Positions 22,178 to 34,351 of a stretch of DNA of 64,000 nucleotides are shown piece by piece (the first letter of the stretch is position 1; each line of letters starts with the position of its first letter). The position numbers and the translations under genes were made by a program. Source of the stretch: Bedellia somnulentella (lineage: Eukaryota > Arthropoda > Insecta > Lepidoptera > Bedelliidae); NCBI GenBank assembly GCA_963576735.1, contig OY755186.1, positions 16,665,970 to 16,729,969 of the forward strand, given 5' to 3'. The notes beneath the pieces are model-generated. The model was not told the origin of the DNA and ran no database searches. It saw nothing but the letters and a program-made list of their open reading frames with translations.

Positions 22178-22330
22178 ACTATGCACCAAGTGATGTATAC
22201 GTGAGCTTGTATCGTGTACTATCATTATTGATATGAGAAATGTGTAAAAACATGGATGCTGACTGACGAGCCGGTCGTCGCGTCTCGTGGAGACCATGCA
22301 CCAAGTTATTATTATACGTGAGTTTGTATC
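22178..22330 (+). pseudogene. Partial duplicate of IRS exon 3, broken
   Basis: Bases 22252-22330 repeat the end of exon 3 (ATGCTGACTGACGAGCCGG, ATGCACCAAGTTATT) and its donor (ACGTGAGTTTGTATC). A shorter second copy lies at 22178-22215 (ATGCACCAAGTGATGTATAC). An insertion of about seven bases (TCTCGTGG) after GTCGCG breaks the frame, and the first half of the exon is absent. Downstream intron sequence is duplicated too, up to about 22560. Confidence 0.75.
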
Positions 22331-22864
22331 AGCGTACAATAATATCAATATAAGTTTTTATAAAATGGTTTTTAGGCTTGAAATAAATGATATAACTTGC
22401 ATGTACTACAACTGGAATGCATTGTTGGATGCTCTACAAAATAAAATTAAATCTTAATTTAAAAATTATCTTTATACCTATATCTATATGATGAAAATTT
22501 ATGCTTTAAAAATTGATAGGATTAAACACTGAATAGGATTATAGATTGAGATGAGAACCCTGCAAAACATAATAAGAGGTTTAAAAATAAATATAGTTTA
22601 AACAAATTAAAAAACACGCTTTTGACGTACATTTATCTACAAAGTATGAAATATTTCCCAATATACGGGAAAGATCATGAAAGACGAAAGACGAAAAATA
22701 TGGAACGTCGGACAAAGTTCTGTAAGGTTCTGAGAGTTAAACTCAAACATCTAGTAGTCCTAGCTTCCATTCCTGAGAAGGTAGACTCAAAAAATTACTT
22801 TATCCATGATCCATTAGCCGTCGGGCTAAAGTTTGTCAACTTGTAAAAGGCCAACGGGTTGAAC

Positions 22865-22995
22865 TATGAGCTGTGGAAATAGCAAAGATATACTGGCCAG
22901 TACACCTAGCTGTGTTAAATCTTAAAATTTGTATTTATACTTTGTTAGAAAAATATTCAGATCCTGCGATGAAGGATTTTTATGACGCAGCTATA
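22865..22995 (+). repeat. Dispersed repeat, pair of 29140
   Basis: It shares AGCAAAGATATACTGGCCAG, TACACC and further blocks with 29140-29290. Family unknown. Confidence 0.6.
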
Positions 22996-23081
22996 GGCGA
23001 TTATAGACGACTTGAGGTCGTCACAGGCCTAATGACCTTTGCAGGGTATGTTCGAACCCCTTCAGTGCCGACAACTATGAC

Positions 23082-23270
23082 TTGTGATGAATACATATAT
23101 ATACTCACAGCTGTAAATCACAAAAAGTTTGCTGAACCATAGCTTTCAAGTTAGAGGCTTCTCAGCCAGTTTTTGTTCTTGAATGGATAACTTTAAAATT
23201 GAATGGATGAAATTTTAACCATTTCGCGAACAATTACTAAAAAGCCCCAATCATCTCTTATAACACCAGA
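23082..23270 (-). repeat. SINE-A, strongly decayed
   Basis: ATATATACTCACAGCTGTAA and the later CAGCCAGTTTTTG region are the recognisable parts. Confidence 0.5.
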
Positions 23271-23348
23271 CGAAAATTATGTGTAAGTGCGTACACAACA
23301 CAGAAAATTTTGGTCAATATAATGAAAATTTATTCATATTATTTCCAG

Positions 23349-23485
23349 TGCCATGTGCAACTACAAAGAAGATGTGCATCCGATGCCCAGAAACCGTTCA
23401 TCATCAGCCAACGAGGATCCTCGCAACAAAAGTCTCACAGCTCGGAGGTCTACCTATTCGGGGAAAGCGGGGTTGACTGCTTGTG
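23349..23485 (+). CDS. IRS: IRS exon 4: end of PTB and serine-rich linker
   Basis: Acceptor ATTTCCAG, entry in phase 2. It finishes the PTB helix (TAMCNYKEDVHPMPRNR) and continues into a Ser/Arg-rich linker (SSSANEDPRNKSLTARRSTY, SGKAGLTAC). RRST is a candidate basophilic kinase or 14-3-3 site, known in kind from this family; the exact use here is inference. It leaves in phase 1 at TGTG|GTAAG. Confidence 0.9.
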
Positions 23486-23561
23486 GTAAGTTTTGTATTG
23501 GTATATTATACATTGTGCTTTATAATCTGTAGGTAGTTTAATTGATAACTGTGATACAGTA

Positions 23562-23766
23562 AGGGGGCGTCCATAAATTACGTGAGGTGTTTTTCTAAAT
23601 TTTCTGTCTCCCCCCCCCTCCCCCCTTGGTGAAATATCGTAAGATTTTATTCAACCCCCTCCCCAATTCCTCAATCTCACGTGAGATTTTTCCAACGTGA
23701 GATTAGATGAGATTTGACTCGATCCCTACCCCCTAAATCACCTCACGTAATTAATGAACGCTCCCT
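23562..23766. mobile_element. 205-bp MITE with AGGGGGCGTCCATAAATTAC ends
   Basis: A 28-bp inverted end with about four mismatches (right end AGGGAGCGTTCATTAATTAC read inward) starts 76 bp after IRS exon 4. Internal CTCACGTGAGATT palindromes and C-runs are present. No coding content. No clear target duplication. The superfamily is not assigned. Confidence 0.7.
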
Positions 23767-26700
23767 AAGCAATTTAAATGTAATTGTATTGGATTGCGAT
23801 AGTATATAATTAAAATTAGGTTAAAATTTCTAAATATATGATAAAAATTATTCAATTTAGTATTGTGATAAACCAACGTAGCTTAAAAAATAATACCGTT
23901 AGCTTGACTTAACTCTAGGATATGATTTACACATAAAAATTTATGATCTTTTGTAAATTTAATTATAGCTCAATAAGTAGTTAGAACTTGTTTGAAAATT
24001 GTATATTAATAGACCTTGCTCTAAAGTATTAATATACATTTAATAGCTGGCAAAATGAAGTTTCCAAATGTGTTTACAGATAGTGGTAAATATTTTAATT
24101 GTATATTTAATAAAAGTTTTGGCGATCGTAAATGAGAATGAGATAAATATATCTCATGTTCAGATGTCACGTTAATATTTCTATTTGTATTTGCAATATT
24201 TACTGTAGCACGAATTTAAAAAAAACTTGTCTTCTTATAAAATTTTCGTGCCACATATAGAGTCCATGGAACAATCATTATTCAGTTTAAAAGATATGTA
24301 CGTTCTTGGATTTCTTTTAATATTTTGATGATAAAAAAGACAGAAGAAAAATCGTTTTATTTAGAAGACATGACAAGAAAAAGTCTAGTGTGAAGCATAT
24401 TCTGGTGAAAAATGTATATCTTCACCAATTATTTTGCGCTCAACTCAACTTTAAGCGCGCCCTCTATTATTTACTTGTGATGCAATCTAGTCTTTGTACT
24501 GGGAATATCATTTTGCTAGCTATTTTGTTTTATTTGTTTGAATTATACTCGTAGTCATGATTTTATCTCTGTTTCAACAAGGAAATAAAGACAGTTTTAT
24601 TGAAGTTCTCCTTGTTTAAATGAGATAAGGCGTAGAAAGAGCTTTTGATTTACACTCAATAAAAGCTTGTAAAGCTTGTACAAGATCTACCTCAAGAAAC
24701 CCTTGTGAACCGCATAACCCTTGTTTTCACAACACGATTATAAATTCTCAAACGTCAACCTGTTCCATTTTAATGTACAGAAATATTTTCTTCAGCATAT
24801 TAGGTCTTATTTATACTATGTGCAAACTTTTGGTGATCCATCAGTCCCAAAATTTCATTCAAATTATACTTCATACAATTTTTGTGCGCCGAAGTAAATA
24901 AATCGGCCACGGAACACTAAACGAATGGACACCGCATTGCAGAGCGCGGATGCGTAGCCTCCTGTATAAAGACGTGTGAGTGCGTCGTCCACTCGGTGGA
25001 GGAGCCAGCAGCGCCGCGGACCGATATAGGTACAGCATATGGACTGATTAACACCGCTCATTCATTCATTCATTCTGGGTTTTCATTTACTTTTTTTAAA
25101 GTTTTTTTTATGACTTAAATTAGGTTCTGTGACAGTTTAGGGTTCTGTTTAATCACAGTTTGTTTAAAAGCGCAATTTTTGTAATATACATTTATGTTCG
25201 TATTTTTTAGTAGTTACTAACGTTTACCCTATTACAATAAACCCCGTTTGTGGGATTTTTTATTTTCATGTTTTGTTTTACAAATCATTCTCATTTTTTA
25301 ATATTGGTGTTATCAGTCCATTTTGTGTTTTGCTCGTGGGATACTTTTAAATAAAATAACTGGTCTATCCTAATATATTGTGCTGAATCGTTTTATAGGC
25401 ATCATGGCATTCAATTCGCATTAATATATCTCCTTCTCGCTCTTGCAATCTATAAAATCAGAGAAAGACTATTATAACTCTATTAGACAAATGTAACGGT
25501 TCAATTTTACAATCATAAGGCTTAGCTTCTTATATTGGCAGTTTTTTATGCAAGCATGTATTTTATTGGCCTGGCAGTACATGCATTTACAAATTGATAC
25601 GCTGCGCTTGTTTTTGCTGCACGCTGGTTTTCAGCCAGCATCAGTTATGTCTCATTTTATGATTATCTACTGACTTTATAACGGAACATTTAATCGCGCG
25701 CTATACGTAAAATGAATAAATTTAAATTCAACAGAATTAAATTATTGATAACTTTTCCTCAACATTCAACAAACAACCTAAATAAAAATAGTTCCATTTT
25801 ACACATCAAGGGCGTTAAAAGTTTATACTGTTTCACATCTGATGATATGTAACATAATATCATTAAAATAGCAGTGAACTAAGTTTTTATGTTATAACAC
25901 AAAATTCACTAATGACTTTGCTTCGTGCTAGCTCATTTTATTTAAACTTGCTATGGTTTCTATATTTGGTTATTATATATGGTTTCAGCGCTGTATAATG
26001 CAAAATAACCCAAATAGCCCTACTGTACCCTGTGTGATACTTTAAATGTGTATATTATTTCGCTGATCGAAATCCACATCCTAAGTTAAAGTTAGAAAAA
26101 CTTTATTTAATAAATTTTGATTGAATGGAACGTAAATATTTTTTATTTTTTTTTTTATAGTTTTTGTTGCTCTCTCACTTACTTACTTACTTATACTCAC
26201 GCCCATTATTCCCATTGGGGTAGGCAGAGATAAAATAATAAGCATAAAATAAGATAAAATAACATATAAAAGCCTGTGCGCTATACAAAAAAAAACAATA
26301 TATTTTTAAATCAAGTCATTAATTGATTTCCTTACATCCACTACTCAGATAATTTTTCGTGTAATGTTAGTATGTAATTATAGTGGTTGTTGCGTCGGAC
26401 ATGACAAAGAACAGATTGTCTTTTTGAGGGATTGGAAACCTATCATCGTTCTGCCCACATGCCTTTTAACTTAGATCCTCGTGGTTTAAAACAACCCTCT
26501 CTTTCACACGTCCAAAGCATTGTATATATGTTACTCATTCAGACGGGCTCTCGGTATCATTACGAGCGTGCTAAAACCTAAGTCATATGGTTTCAAGCGT
26601 CAATAGTAGAATTGCACGTAATTTGTGCATTTGTACTATACAAACTAATAATGTATGCTTCGGCTTAAGCGTTTGTCGTTTGTGTTGCGTTTCATAGGTT

Positions 26701-28233
26701 TGTGCCTTTTTTGTACATATCTAAATACTATTGCAGCCACTACAGTAAGCACATAATGAAGGTTTTACTTCATTAATTAAATTGAGGATACTTTTGTCTC
26801 TGTAGAGATTTTTTATTTTGCGCCTGGAATATATTTTTTACACCGTGTGTTGGATTTATATATGATATTGTTGTCTACGCAGGTTTTGCTTCGCTCTCGA
26901 AATGTTGATAAATAAAACTTGTTTAATCAAGAGATTATCCTCTTTTCATATGAGATTAAGAGATGTGCTAAATATGCTAAGATTTCAATATTTTTTGTTT
27001 AATTACAAATTTCCAAAGATGGTGCGAATTATAAAATTCAAGATGTATATTCGTAAATGGAAATAGTATGATTACTATCATCCGTCAATTACTATAACTT
27101 TTTGTAACTTATCTGGTTAAAATCAATTCAATGAGTCCGCAGCATCTTTGTTTATTTGGTACGATCTGATTATAAATTTTAGCATTGCACAAAAAATAGT
27201 CCTTCTTTTGCTGTTTCAAAAATAAAATTCATTGGTTTTCGTATTATTTTGTACAAGAAGTATTAGTCCAGCTGTCAATATGTTACCAACAGTACCCTGA
27301 TTTTATTCATTCGTAACAAGTTATGTTGTCTCAACATATATAATCATTCGAATGCTATGTTATCATTTGTATAAAACTATTAATTGTTATGAATCAACCA
27401 ATCTCAGTCACAACAAATTTTTGTATCACGCATTTGATCAAAAATATTATTTTCAGGTGTATTTTTTTCTTAGTTTTTGCTTTGTGTCGCATTGTATACT
27501 TACGTACTTAAATGTTTAATTATAAATTTTGATATTTAAGTCATTTGTAACGTGGATACGTCTCTGTTCGGATTGAGGTTTATTTCGTGACAAAAAACTT
27601 TGTACTTACGCCATTTGTTAATGTATGAGTAAGATGAAACAATAATTCCTTAATTTGCCTCCCACATTAGACTCAGACATTATTGATCTTAATTTATGCT
27701 TTATATGACTTAAAATTTTATATTGCTCCGTATTTTTTATTAATACAAAAAATATTAGTGCTGAAAAATGTCACAAATAATGGCTATATTCTCACTTTTA
27801 ATCAAATATACCTACTGACATATACATATCCGCGTGACTGTTTGGGCTATAATAATTTTAACACTTTAACAGGACAAAAGCCCCTCTCTCAAAAATCTAC
27901 ATTCCTTTATATATTTAACAATTTATATTATTGAATATTTTGGTAGATTTTTCTCACAACAACGATGATAGAGCTCGGAAATGGTTCTCGCTAAAGTGCC
28001 ATGTTCTATCACAAATTTGTGCTATGTTTGATTATTCGTTTCAAATGTCCCATGCTGTTGTCTTCGCTGTTAAATCATTGTCGCCTATAATTGTGCGATA
28101 AATTCTCAAATCGCTACTAGAGAGTCCTGTCAAAGTGTTAAAACATCTAACCGCACACCTAAACCCGTAACCACCACCGCGCATTCCATTGTACAGGGTG
28201 ATCCATTTATCAGTCGCCTTATCATTTTCGCAG
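23767..28233. other. IRS intron 4, mostly featureless
   Basis: About 4.4 kb of AT-rich DNA. Only a LINE 3' end (26170-26230, minus, TTACTTACTTATACTCACGC) is recognised. The open frames at 24864-25061 and 27683-27934 show no domain. Confidence 0.5.
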
Positions 28234-28536
28234 CAGAAGATAAGCTACAGAATAACACACTAATAATCGAGAAAAGCGACCTTCTGAAACACCACCGTAC
28301 AGTGTCTCTGCCTACCGGTTCCCCGTTGTTCGAGGAGCCGCTAAGGATAGTCCATGAGAGAACGCGATCGGCTCCTCTCGCAGGAGATGAGTTAGATCGA
28401 TTGCTAGTAGAGAAAGTGCCGAGACATGCTTCGTGTAGAACCGTCAATGGAATGGATTCCTTGAAGAAGAACCAGTGGGCTCGCCGGGCCAGTACCGGGA
28501 ATCGGTTGTCCAAATTGTCACCGGCCCATTCTAAGA
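28234..28536 (+). CDS. IRS: IRS exon 5: serine-rich signalling region
   Basis: Acceptor CATTTTCGCAG, entry in phase 1. It encodes AEDKLQNNTLIIEKSDLLKH, HRTVSLPTGSPLFEEP, RTRSAPLAGDELDRLLVEKV and RRASTGNRLSKLSPAHSKS. The block HRT-S-P-GSP followed by RTRSAPL matches the region just after the PTB domain in IRS proteins, where RTRS-type sites are phosphorylated by basophilic kinases. CAGCAG at the acceptor allows a one-codon alternative (NAGNAG). It leaves in phase 1 at AAGA|GTATGT. Confidence 0.93.
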
Positions 28537-28861
28537 GTATGTATATTAGCGTAGTGGAAGTGGACGGTTCAGTCATTCATTCATTCATTCGTTCATACAC
28601 ACTCACATTCATTTTCAGTTTTAGTAAACAAGTGTTACTATCAATTTAGTTTTATTGATTTTCTTATATAAAAATAGTATTTGAATTTTGTTTTTCTCAG
28701 TAATTCAAGTACCTTAGTATTGCAGATCTAATTTCAGTTGTTATTGTTCTATCGAAAGTAAAGACTGTCGTTTTGTTCCAAGCAAATACTAAGAAACACC
28801 TTATTTTTGAGGATAAGAATATATATGTTTAGAAATTTTATTAATACAAAAATAAATGATA

Positions 28862-28934
28862 TGCCCCGGGTGAGGATCGAACTCACGACCTTAAGATTAT
28901 GAGACTTACGCGCTGCCTACTGCGCCACCGAGGC
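28862..28934 (-). tRNA. tRNA-Met (CAT), copy 1
   Basis: A 73-nt cloverleaf on the minus strand: acceptor GCCTCGG...CCGGGGC plus A, D arm GCGC...GCGC, anticodon loop CTCATAA, T arm GTGAG-TTCGATC-CTCAC. It looks like elongator Met. The same sequence occurs at 56663, 58365 and 61679. It could be a functional gene or a copy spread with flanking DNA. In IRS intron 5. Confidence 0.8.
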
Positions 28935-28939
28935 GGTTG

Positions 28940-31115
28940 TGAAGGTGGCACAAAATTTTGATTGCATATAAAACGCATAATGTTTTAACATATTATAGTA
29001 TCATTGTTTACAAAAGCTTATCAAATTCAGTGAGAACATCTTAAACAAAACTCGTATTCTTCCAAAGAATGTTGAATAATATATGTTTTTTTCGCTGTTT
29101 GCAACGGCAGCAAATAAACACGGGAAGTATTGACATTATAATGAGCCTGTTGAAACAGCAAAGATATACTGGCCAGTACACCCTGCTGTGTACCAACTTA
29201 TAATTTGTGTCTATGCTTAACTCGAAAAACATTTACACTCCGCGATGTAGGAATATGAGTGAGACGCTGCTATGTGCGTTTGAGTCCGCAGTAGTGTGCG
29301 CTCTAACATGACTCCCACAAGCCATTGAATATTTACTAATTATAAATAAAAATATAATAAACATGTGGCCATCCATAAAATAAACATGTTATTTATTGCT
29401 GTTTTATAAATACTTGTATTGAGCCGGACTCGAAAATTTTCTTGCTGCTGACTATGGGAAAAATACCATAATACTAATTCGGAAGTTCTTTCTTTTTAAA
29501 AACTTCTATTATTTTGTTTGACATCATACCTCTTTGCTGTCTCGATTAAATTGATACAATATTTTGGACATATATGTAAACTGCATTGTATCACACGACA
29601 CACGACAAACCGTCCACTTAAGTAAAAATAAGACTTCTGAATATTTTTAGTTTCCTGCCCGCCGTAGGCTTCCTTTACTGTAGTGGCTCAATTATGGCTT
29701 TTGTTTGTTTGTATGCTTGTCATGTTTGGATGTTGGTTTCTAATCTGCCTGTTATTCATAAATTAGCCGATGTCTATGGTTTCATTGTCCTTCGTTTCAG
29801 ACTTTGAACGCCAGATGGAGCTAAATTAAATTTTGACTTTGTATGTTTTATGATTAATTTCTAGGTTGTTATGCTTTGCTATATTTTTTAGTTTATGTAA
29901 TAGATGTAGCAGGCTATGTTTTTTTTTCATATGCTTTTTACAAGTGTTATTTTTTCGATATTTTATTGCACCACTGAAATCTATTTTGTGTTATTTCTTC
30001 TGACTATTTATTGGCTTTACAGCTTTTATAGAACAGTATTATTTATTCAATGCATGAGTTTGACGTTTTTTACGGTGATAATAGAATTTGCCGAAAATAA
30101 TCATATTGATAAATTGCGCTAAATATTTTGTATTTTTGGATCGTTTGTCTGTTTATAGTGTTCAATGTATAATACCTACATGTAGGTATTATACTGCAGC
30201 ATTTTTCCAAGATCACAAATTATTTTGTTTTTTTCTGACACAGTTTTTTAGGTATTTAATATTACATACCTGCTGTGTATATATATATTTGTAGTCATCC
30301 AATCCACACCTAACTAAAACGCACGAAAATTAATGCTGTATGTTAAAATCAAAATAGCCACACTCCAAAAAAAATTACGTTTGTGCAGCTATGGCCCACA
30401 AACTTAACGAAATGACATACAATAATTGGTAAAAATAATATTTGTACTAGATATTACATTTATATTTAAGTGCAATGTTATTAGTTTCATGCATGTAAAC
30501 AACGTTAGGGTCTATGTTAAATCACTCAACGTTATTTTCTTAGCTTGCGTTTAAATATTTGTTTAAAATTAATAATTTGATAATTTTTTTCTTGGCTAGC
30601 TTTTTTAGCTTCATTTTTAGTGTACCTATATAAGATAGCGCTTTAAAAATCTATTCCTTCTTAACATTAGTAAGTTAAAAACATAATTGTTAATGAATAT
30701 CTGATATTATTTCCGATATGTGGGGTAAACTAAATGTTTTTCGGCATATACGTTGTAAAAAAGGAACTATGAAATAATAGTACAGTTAGTCGACTGATGA
30801 TTTGGCAAATTTAGCAAAACTATCTTTTTTAGAATTGAAAGATTTTAAATTACATTCGTAATAAATAATTGACGTATTCGAATCTTATGTTTTCCTTGTC
30901 CAATTAATATTTCAGTGTACCCTGTTTATCATTGCTTGAAAAACATTTCAACTTAAATGCTTTAATCCTTGCAGCTTTCCATCTATATATTTACAATTTG
31001 TCATACATAATTCTACAAAGTAATTAATCATTAATAAACAATTAAGTAATTTAATAAAACTAATAAAATAAGTGAAAAACTCCCTCATATTTATTTTTTA
31101 ACTATTTATGACTAC
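28940..31115. other. IRS intron 5, no gene seen
   Basis: AT-rich. Contains the repeat at 29140-29290 (pair of 22865). The open frames at 29916-30294 lack domains. Confidence 0.5.
29140..29290 (+). repeat. Dispersed repeat, pair of 22865
   Basis: See 22865. The two copies share several blocks with indels between them. Confidence 0.6.
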
Positions 31116-31253
31116 CGCCCGATTTCTGAATTGAGTATTCAAGCTGAGAACGAATTAAGTATCGTTTTGTCTCATTCAGTTGTTAAGATTTCAATGCGAC
31201 AGAACGATACTTAAGTTGTTCTCAGCTGGAATACTCAATTCAGAAATCGGGCG
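31116..31253 (+). mobile_element. 138-bp foldback MITE, copy 3
   Basis: Flanked by TAC (31113-31115 and 31254-31256). It ends 46 bp before IRS exon 6, so its hairpin lies close to the acceptor. Confidence 0.92.
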
Positions 31254-31299
31254 TACCTCTATTAAATTTCAAAATTTAATATATTAAATATGTTTGCAG

Positions 31300-31404
31300 A
31301 CAACCCCCCGATCCGTAACAGATGCGACAGCATGCCGTCCCGCGCGTGCCCGCCGATGGACTCCGAGAGGACGCCTTCCAGACACCAACTTAACAATATT
31401 GAAG
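31300..31404 (+). CDS. IRS: IRS exon 6
   Basis: Acceptor TGTTTGCAG, entry in phase 1. It encodes NNPPIRNRCDSMPSRACPPM and DSERTPSRHQLNNIE. NRCDSMPSR resembles the RCDSMPSR-type serine motif found in IRS proteins. It leaves in phase 1 at GAAG|GTATAA. Confidence 0.88.
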
Positions 31405-31421
31405 GTATAAAAAATAGGATA

Positions 31422-31623
31422 GCCGTGTAGTGCCGGCTTGGAATATCACTACCCCTTTCTACCCACGGCTGTCGAAAGAGGCGACTAAGGGTATGAGGCT
31501 TTTTCAAGTGGTTTTTGGGCAATGAGGTTGGAGACTCATCACCAACGATACTTTATTTCTACCATCTTCTCCCCTATCAACATACTACTTTTTGGGATTT
31601 ATGGCCGTGAATACATGTATGTA
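31422..31623 (+). repeat. SINE-A, CCGTGTAGTGCCGG variant, shortened
   Basis: It begins 17 bp after IRS exon 6. The 3' half is shortened (CTACTTTTTGGGATTTATGG). A further truncated body lies at about 31685-31825. Confidence 0.75.
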
Positions 31624-31880
31624 GACAAAAAAAAGCTTATCGTGTTGCAAAAGCAAATCAAAAGTTGTGTTGATCCACATCGTCCTGTGGTGAGATTTTT
31701 CGGCGATTCGGTTGGAAACTCATCTCTAATAATCTTTATTTACATTTTGTTCCACTCAACTTCCAAAAGTGGCTGACGAATTTCTTATGCTCTGATGCTC
31801 CCCGCTATGGATTTATATCCGTGGCTTAAAATGTGTACGCCTATATCAATGTACAATATTATTTAGTTAAACATATATAA

Positions 31881-32120
31881 ACCGTGTAGTGCCGGCTTAG
31901 AATGTCGCTACCCCTTTCTACCCACGGGTGTCGTAAGAGGCGACTAATGGTATTGGGACTTTTATTGGATTTTTGGGCGATGTGATTGGAGACCCATCAC
32001 CAAAAACCTTTATTTTACCGCCTTTTCCCCACTCAACTTCCAAAAGTGGCTGAGGAATTTATAATTCCTTGGCTCTGGCTACCCTTTCTAGGGAATTATT
32101 GCCGTGAGTATATGTATGTA
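31881..32120 (+). repeat. SINE-A, full length
   Basis: ACCGTGTAGTGCCGGCTTAG head, GCCGTGAGTATATGTATG end. It stops about 100 bp before IRS exon 7. Confidence 0.87.
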
Positions 32121-32218
32121 CATATAAAGCCTTGAGTAAATTTTATACCAATCCTTCTGTCGATAAGTCCAACCTGCACTTAAGTTCGTTACTTTCTAAA
32201 AATACATAATTTCTATAG

Positions 32219-32324
32219 ACGACGACACATCCCGAGACGAAACCGACGCTGGTGAATGGCTGCGAACTTCGCGAATACCGGAGGAGCCCGATTACTGCGA
32301 GATGGCTACTTCGGATGTTGTTAT
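32219..32324 (+). CDS. IRS: IRS exon 7 with a YxxM motif
   Basis: Acceptor TTTCTATAG, entry in phase 1. It encodes DDDTSRDETDAGEWLRTSRI and PEEPDYCEMATSDVV. DYCEM is a YxxM site (about Y434), the type bound by PI3-kinase regulatory subunits. Donor AT|GTACGT in phase 2 was chosen over two nearby GTs because only it joins exon 8 in frame. Confidence 0.88.
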
Positions 32325-32850
32325 GTACGTGTTTTTAATTGTAATTTGCTTATGACTTGTCGATATCACGTGACCTTATGGGGCCTGGAGTTCAGAGCAA
32401 TAGATTTTTGTTTGGATGGTCTTTGTTTGAATACATTTTGCTTCACTTGACTGAGCATAACTCAACCACGTGGGTTTGATTATAATGTATGTATTCCCTC
32501 ATCTGTCTTATGTGAGGATTTGAACATAATTCTTTACATACCTACATACCTACATCTAACTTCGGATCTCCACCTTTGTAGAAATCTTTTCAATCTAGTT
32601 CTCATCATTCATCTTATAACAATACTATCCGCATTGGCTCCAAATATCTTTTTGGCCTCTCTACATCCATTCGCTGCATGTATGGAAACCACCTTCACCA
32701 TCCTTTTTCTATCTTACTCACATTATATTTTACACCAAAACGTTAACAAATAAGACTACTTTTCACTCTACCGCAGAAACTTATGTGATTTGTTGTATGT
32801 GTTATCAAATAGTGATGAAAAACTTAACAAAAACATATCCGTTTTTCTAG

Positions 32851-32943
32851 TGTTGGATCGTGTCCATCGCGCGGATCGGCTTCCAAATCGGCTTCGGTTG
32901 GGTCCGTTTGTCAAGGCACCCCTTCGACGGACCCTAGGTTCAG
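32851..32943 (+). CDS. IRS: IRS exon 8
   Basis: Acceptor TTTTTCTAG, entry in phase 2. It encodes VGSCPSRGSASKSASVGSVC and QGTPSTDPRF, a Ser-rich stretch. It leaves in phase 2 at TTCAG|GTAAG. If spliced straight to exon 10 it would meet TGA in the first codon after the junction, so an exon in between is required. Confidence 0.88.
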
Positions 32944-33182
32944 GTAAGATACTTATTTATTTGCATCATAGAATAGACAATTTACAGTAAATGTCTAACT
33001 AGGCATAAAACATGTTAACTGCCCCACAAGATGTGATCTTGTGTCATAACAAAATGTTACTATGTAAGAAAAAAAAACATTAAAAACTTGTTCCTAAATA
33101 TTTGAAGTTCTTTTAAGTCTTTGAAAAAGAGGATTCATCCATTTCTTCGCCAATCAGCAGTAATGTTGATTGGAACGACGTT

Positions 33183-33584
33183 ATGGGTGACTTTAGTGAC
33201 AGTGAGATCAGTATGGAAGAAATAATGAAAGCAATGGAAAGTATGAAACTAGGGAAAGCGGCAGGGTATGACAGGATAAACACTGAAATGCTGAGGGCTG
33301 GTAAAGGGGTGGTGGCTTCCTGGTTGTACTTCCTTTTCCAAAAATGCTGGTCGAGTGGCAAAGTGCCACAAGACTGGTGCAAAGCGGTAATTGTGCCTTT
33401 ATATAAAGGAAAGGGGTCACACCAGGAGGCTAGAAACTACCGTGGAATTAGCCTACTCAGCATTGTCGGTAAATTGTATGCAAAGGTTTTGATTGAAAGA
33501 GTGATGAATGAAACGGATGATAAAATTTGGGATGTGCAAGCAGGATTTAGAAAAGGAATGGTGAAATTGTATATGGTGATTTAG
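33183..33584 (+). pseudogene. LINE reverse transcriptase, N-terminal part
   Basis: It contains KLGKAAGYDRINTEML, VPLYKGKGSHQEARNYRGIS and VQAGFRKG, which are RT fingers motifs of non-LTR elements (the P-YKGKG...NYRGIS block). The frame breaks near 33560, where a repeat of GATTTAGAAAAGGA with intervening bases shifts it. The next frame starts at 33595. Confidence 0.85.
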
Positions 33585-33594
33585 AAAAGGATGT

Positions 33595-34351
33595 ATGGAC
33601 CAAATCTTCTCTTTAAGGAGCATCACCGAAAAGTTCTTACCTAAGAACCGAAAGGTGTATTGCTCCTTCATTGATTTAGAGAAGGCGTATGATAGGGTGG
33701 TAAGAAAGTGTTTATGGGAGGTGTTATCCAAGTTCGGTTTGGGGAGTCGACTTATACGTGCACTGGTATCACTCTATGAGGATTCCAGTGCATGTGTGAG
33801 AGTAAACGGGGAAAATACTGACTGGTTCGCGATCTCTCGGGGTGTCCGACAGGGTTGTGTAGCTTCCCCGTGGCTCTTCAATTTGTTCATGGATGACTGT
33901 TTAACAGAGTTGCGTGAAAGTGATTATGGATTGAGAATGGGTGGATTCATCATTAAATGCCTCCTATATGCCGACGATCAAGTGCTACTTGCATCATCGG
34001 TGGAAGAGCTGCAAGAGATGATGAATATTGCATGTGCGTCTTTTGAAAAAAAGGGAATGAGGGTGAATGTGGATAAAACAAAAACTATGGTTTTTGAGGG
34101 AGAGGTGAATATGACCGAATGCGTGATTGAGATTAATGGTAAGAAAGTGGAACAAGTGAAAGAATTTGTATATTTGGGTAGTTTGTTTACTAGGGATGGA
34201 AAGTGTGATGAAGATATCGAGAGAAGAGTGAAAAAGGGTAATGCGGTAAATGGAGCACTGGATAGTCTAATGTCTAGTCAGTCGGTGTCTGAAAAGGCCC
34301 GAATGGCTGTGCATGATGCTGTCCTTGTTCCTACGCTTATGTATGGCAGTG
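33595..34351 (+). pseudogene. LINE reverse transcriptase, catalytic part
   Basis: It contains FIDLEKAYDRV (motif A), SRGVRQGCVASPWLFNLFMD (motif B), LLYADDQVLLA (motif C, YADD) and VNVDKTKTMV. It is open up to LMYGS, where the second LINE begins. The C-terminal part resumes at 36381 (MYGSECWVWRKK). The reading frame listed to 34539 is chimeric beyond 34351. Confidence 0.88.

Noticed and set aside
28130..28576. Minus-strand frame of 148 codons
   Set aside because: Antisense to IRS exon 5, whose frame and splice sites are clear.
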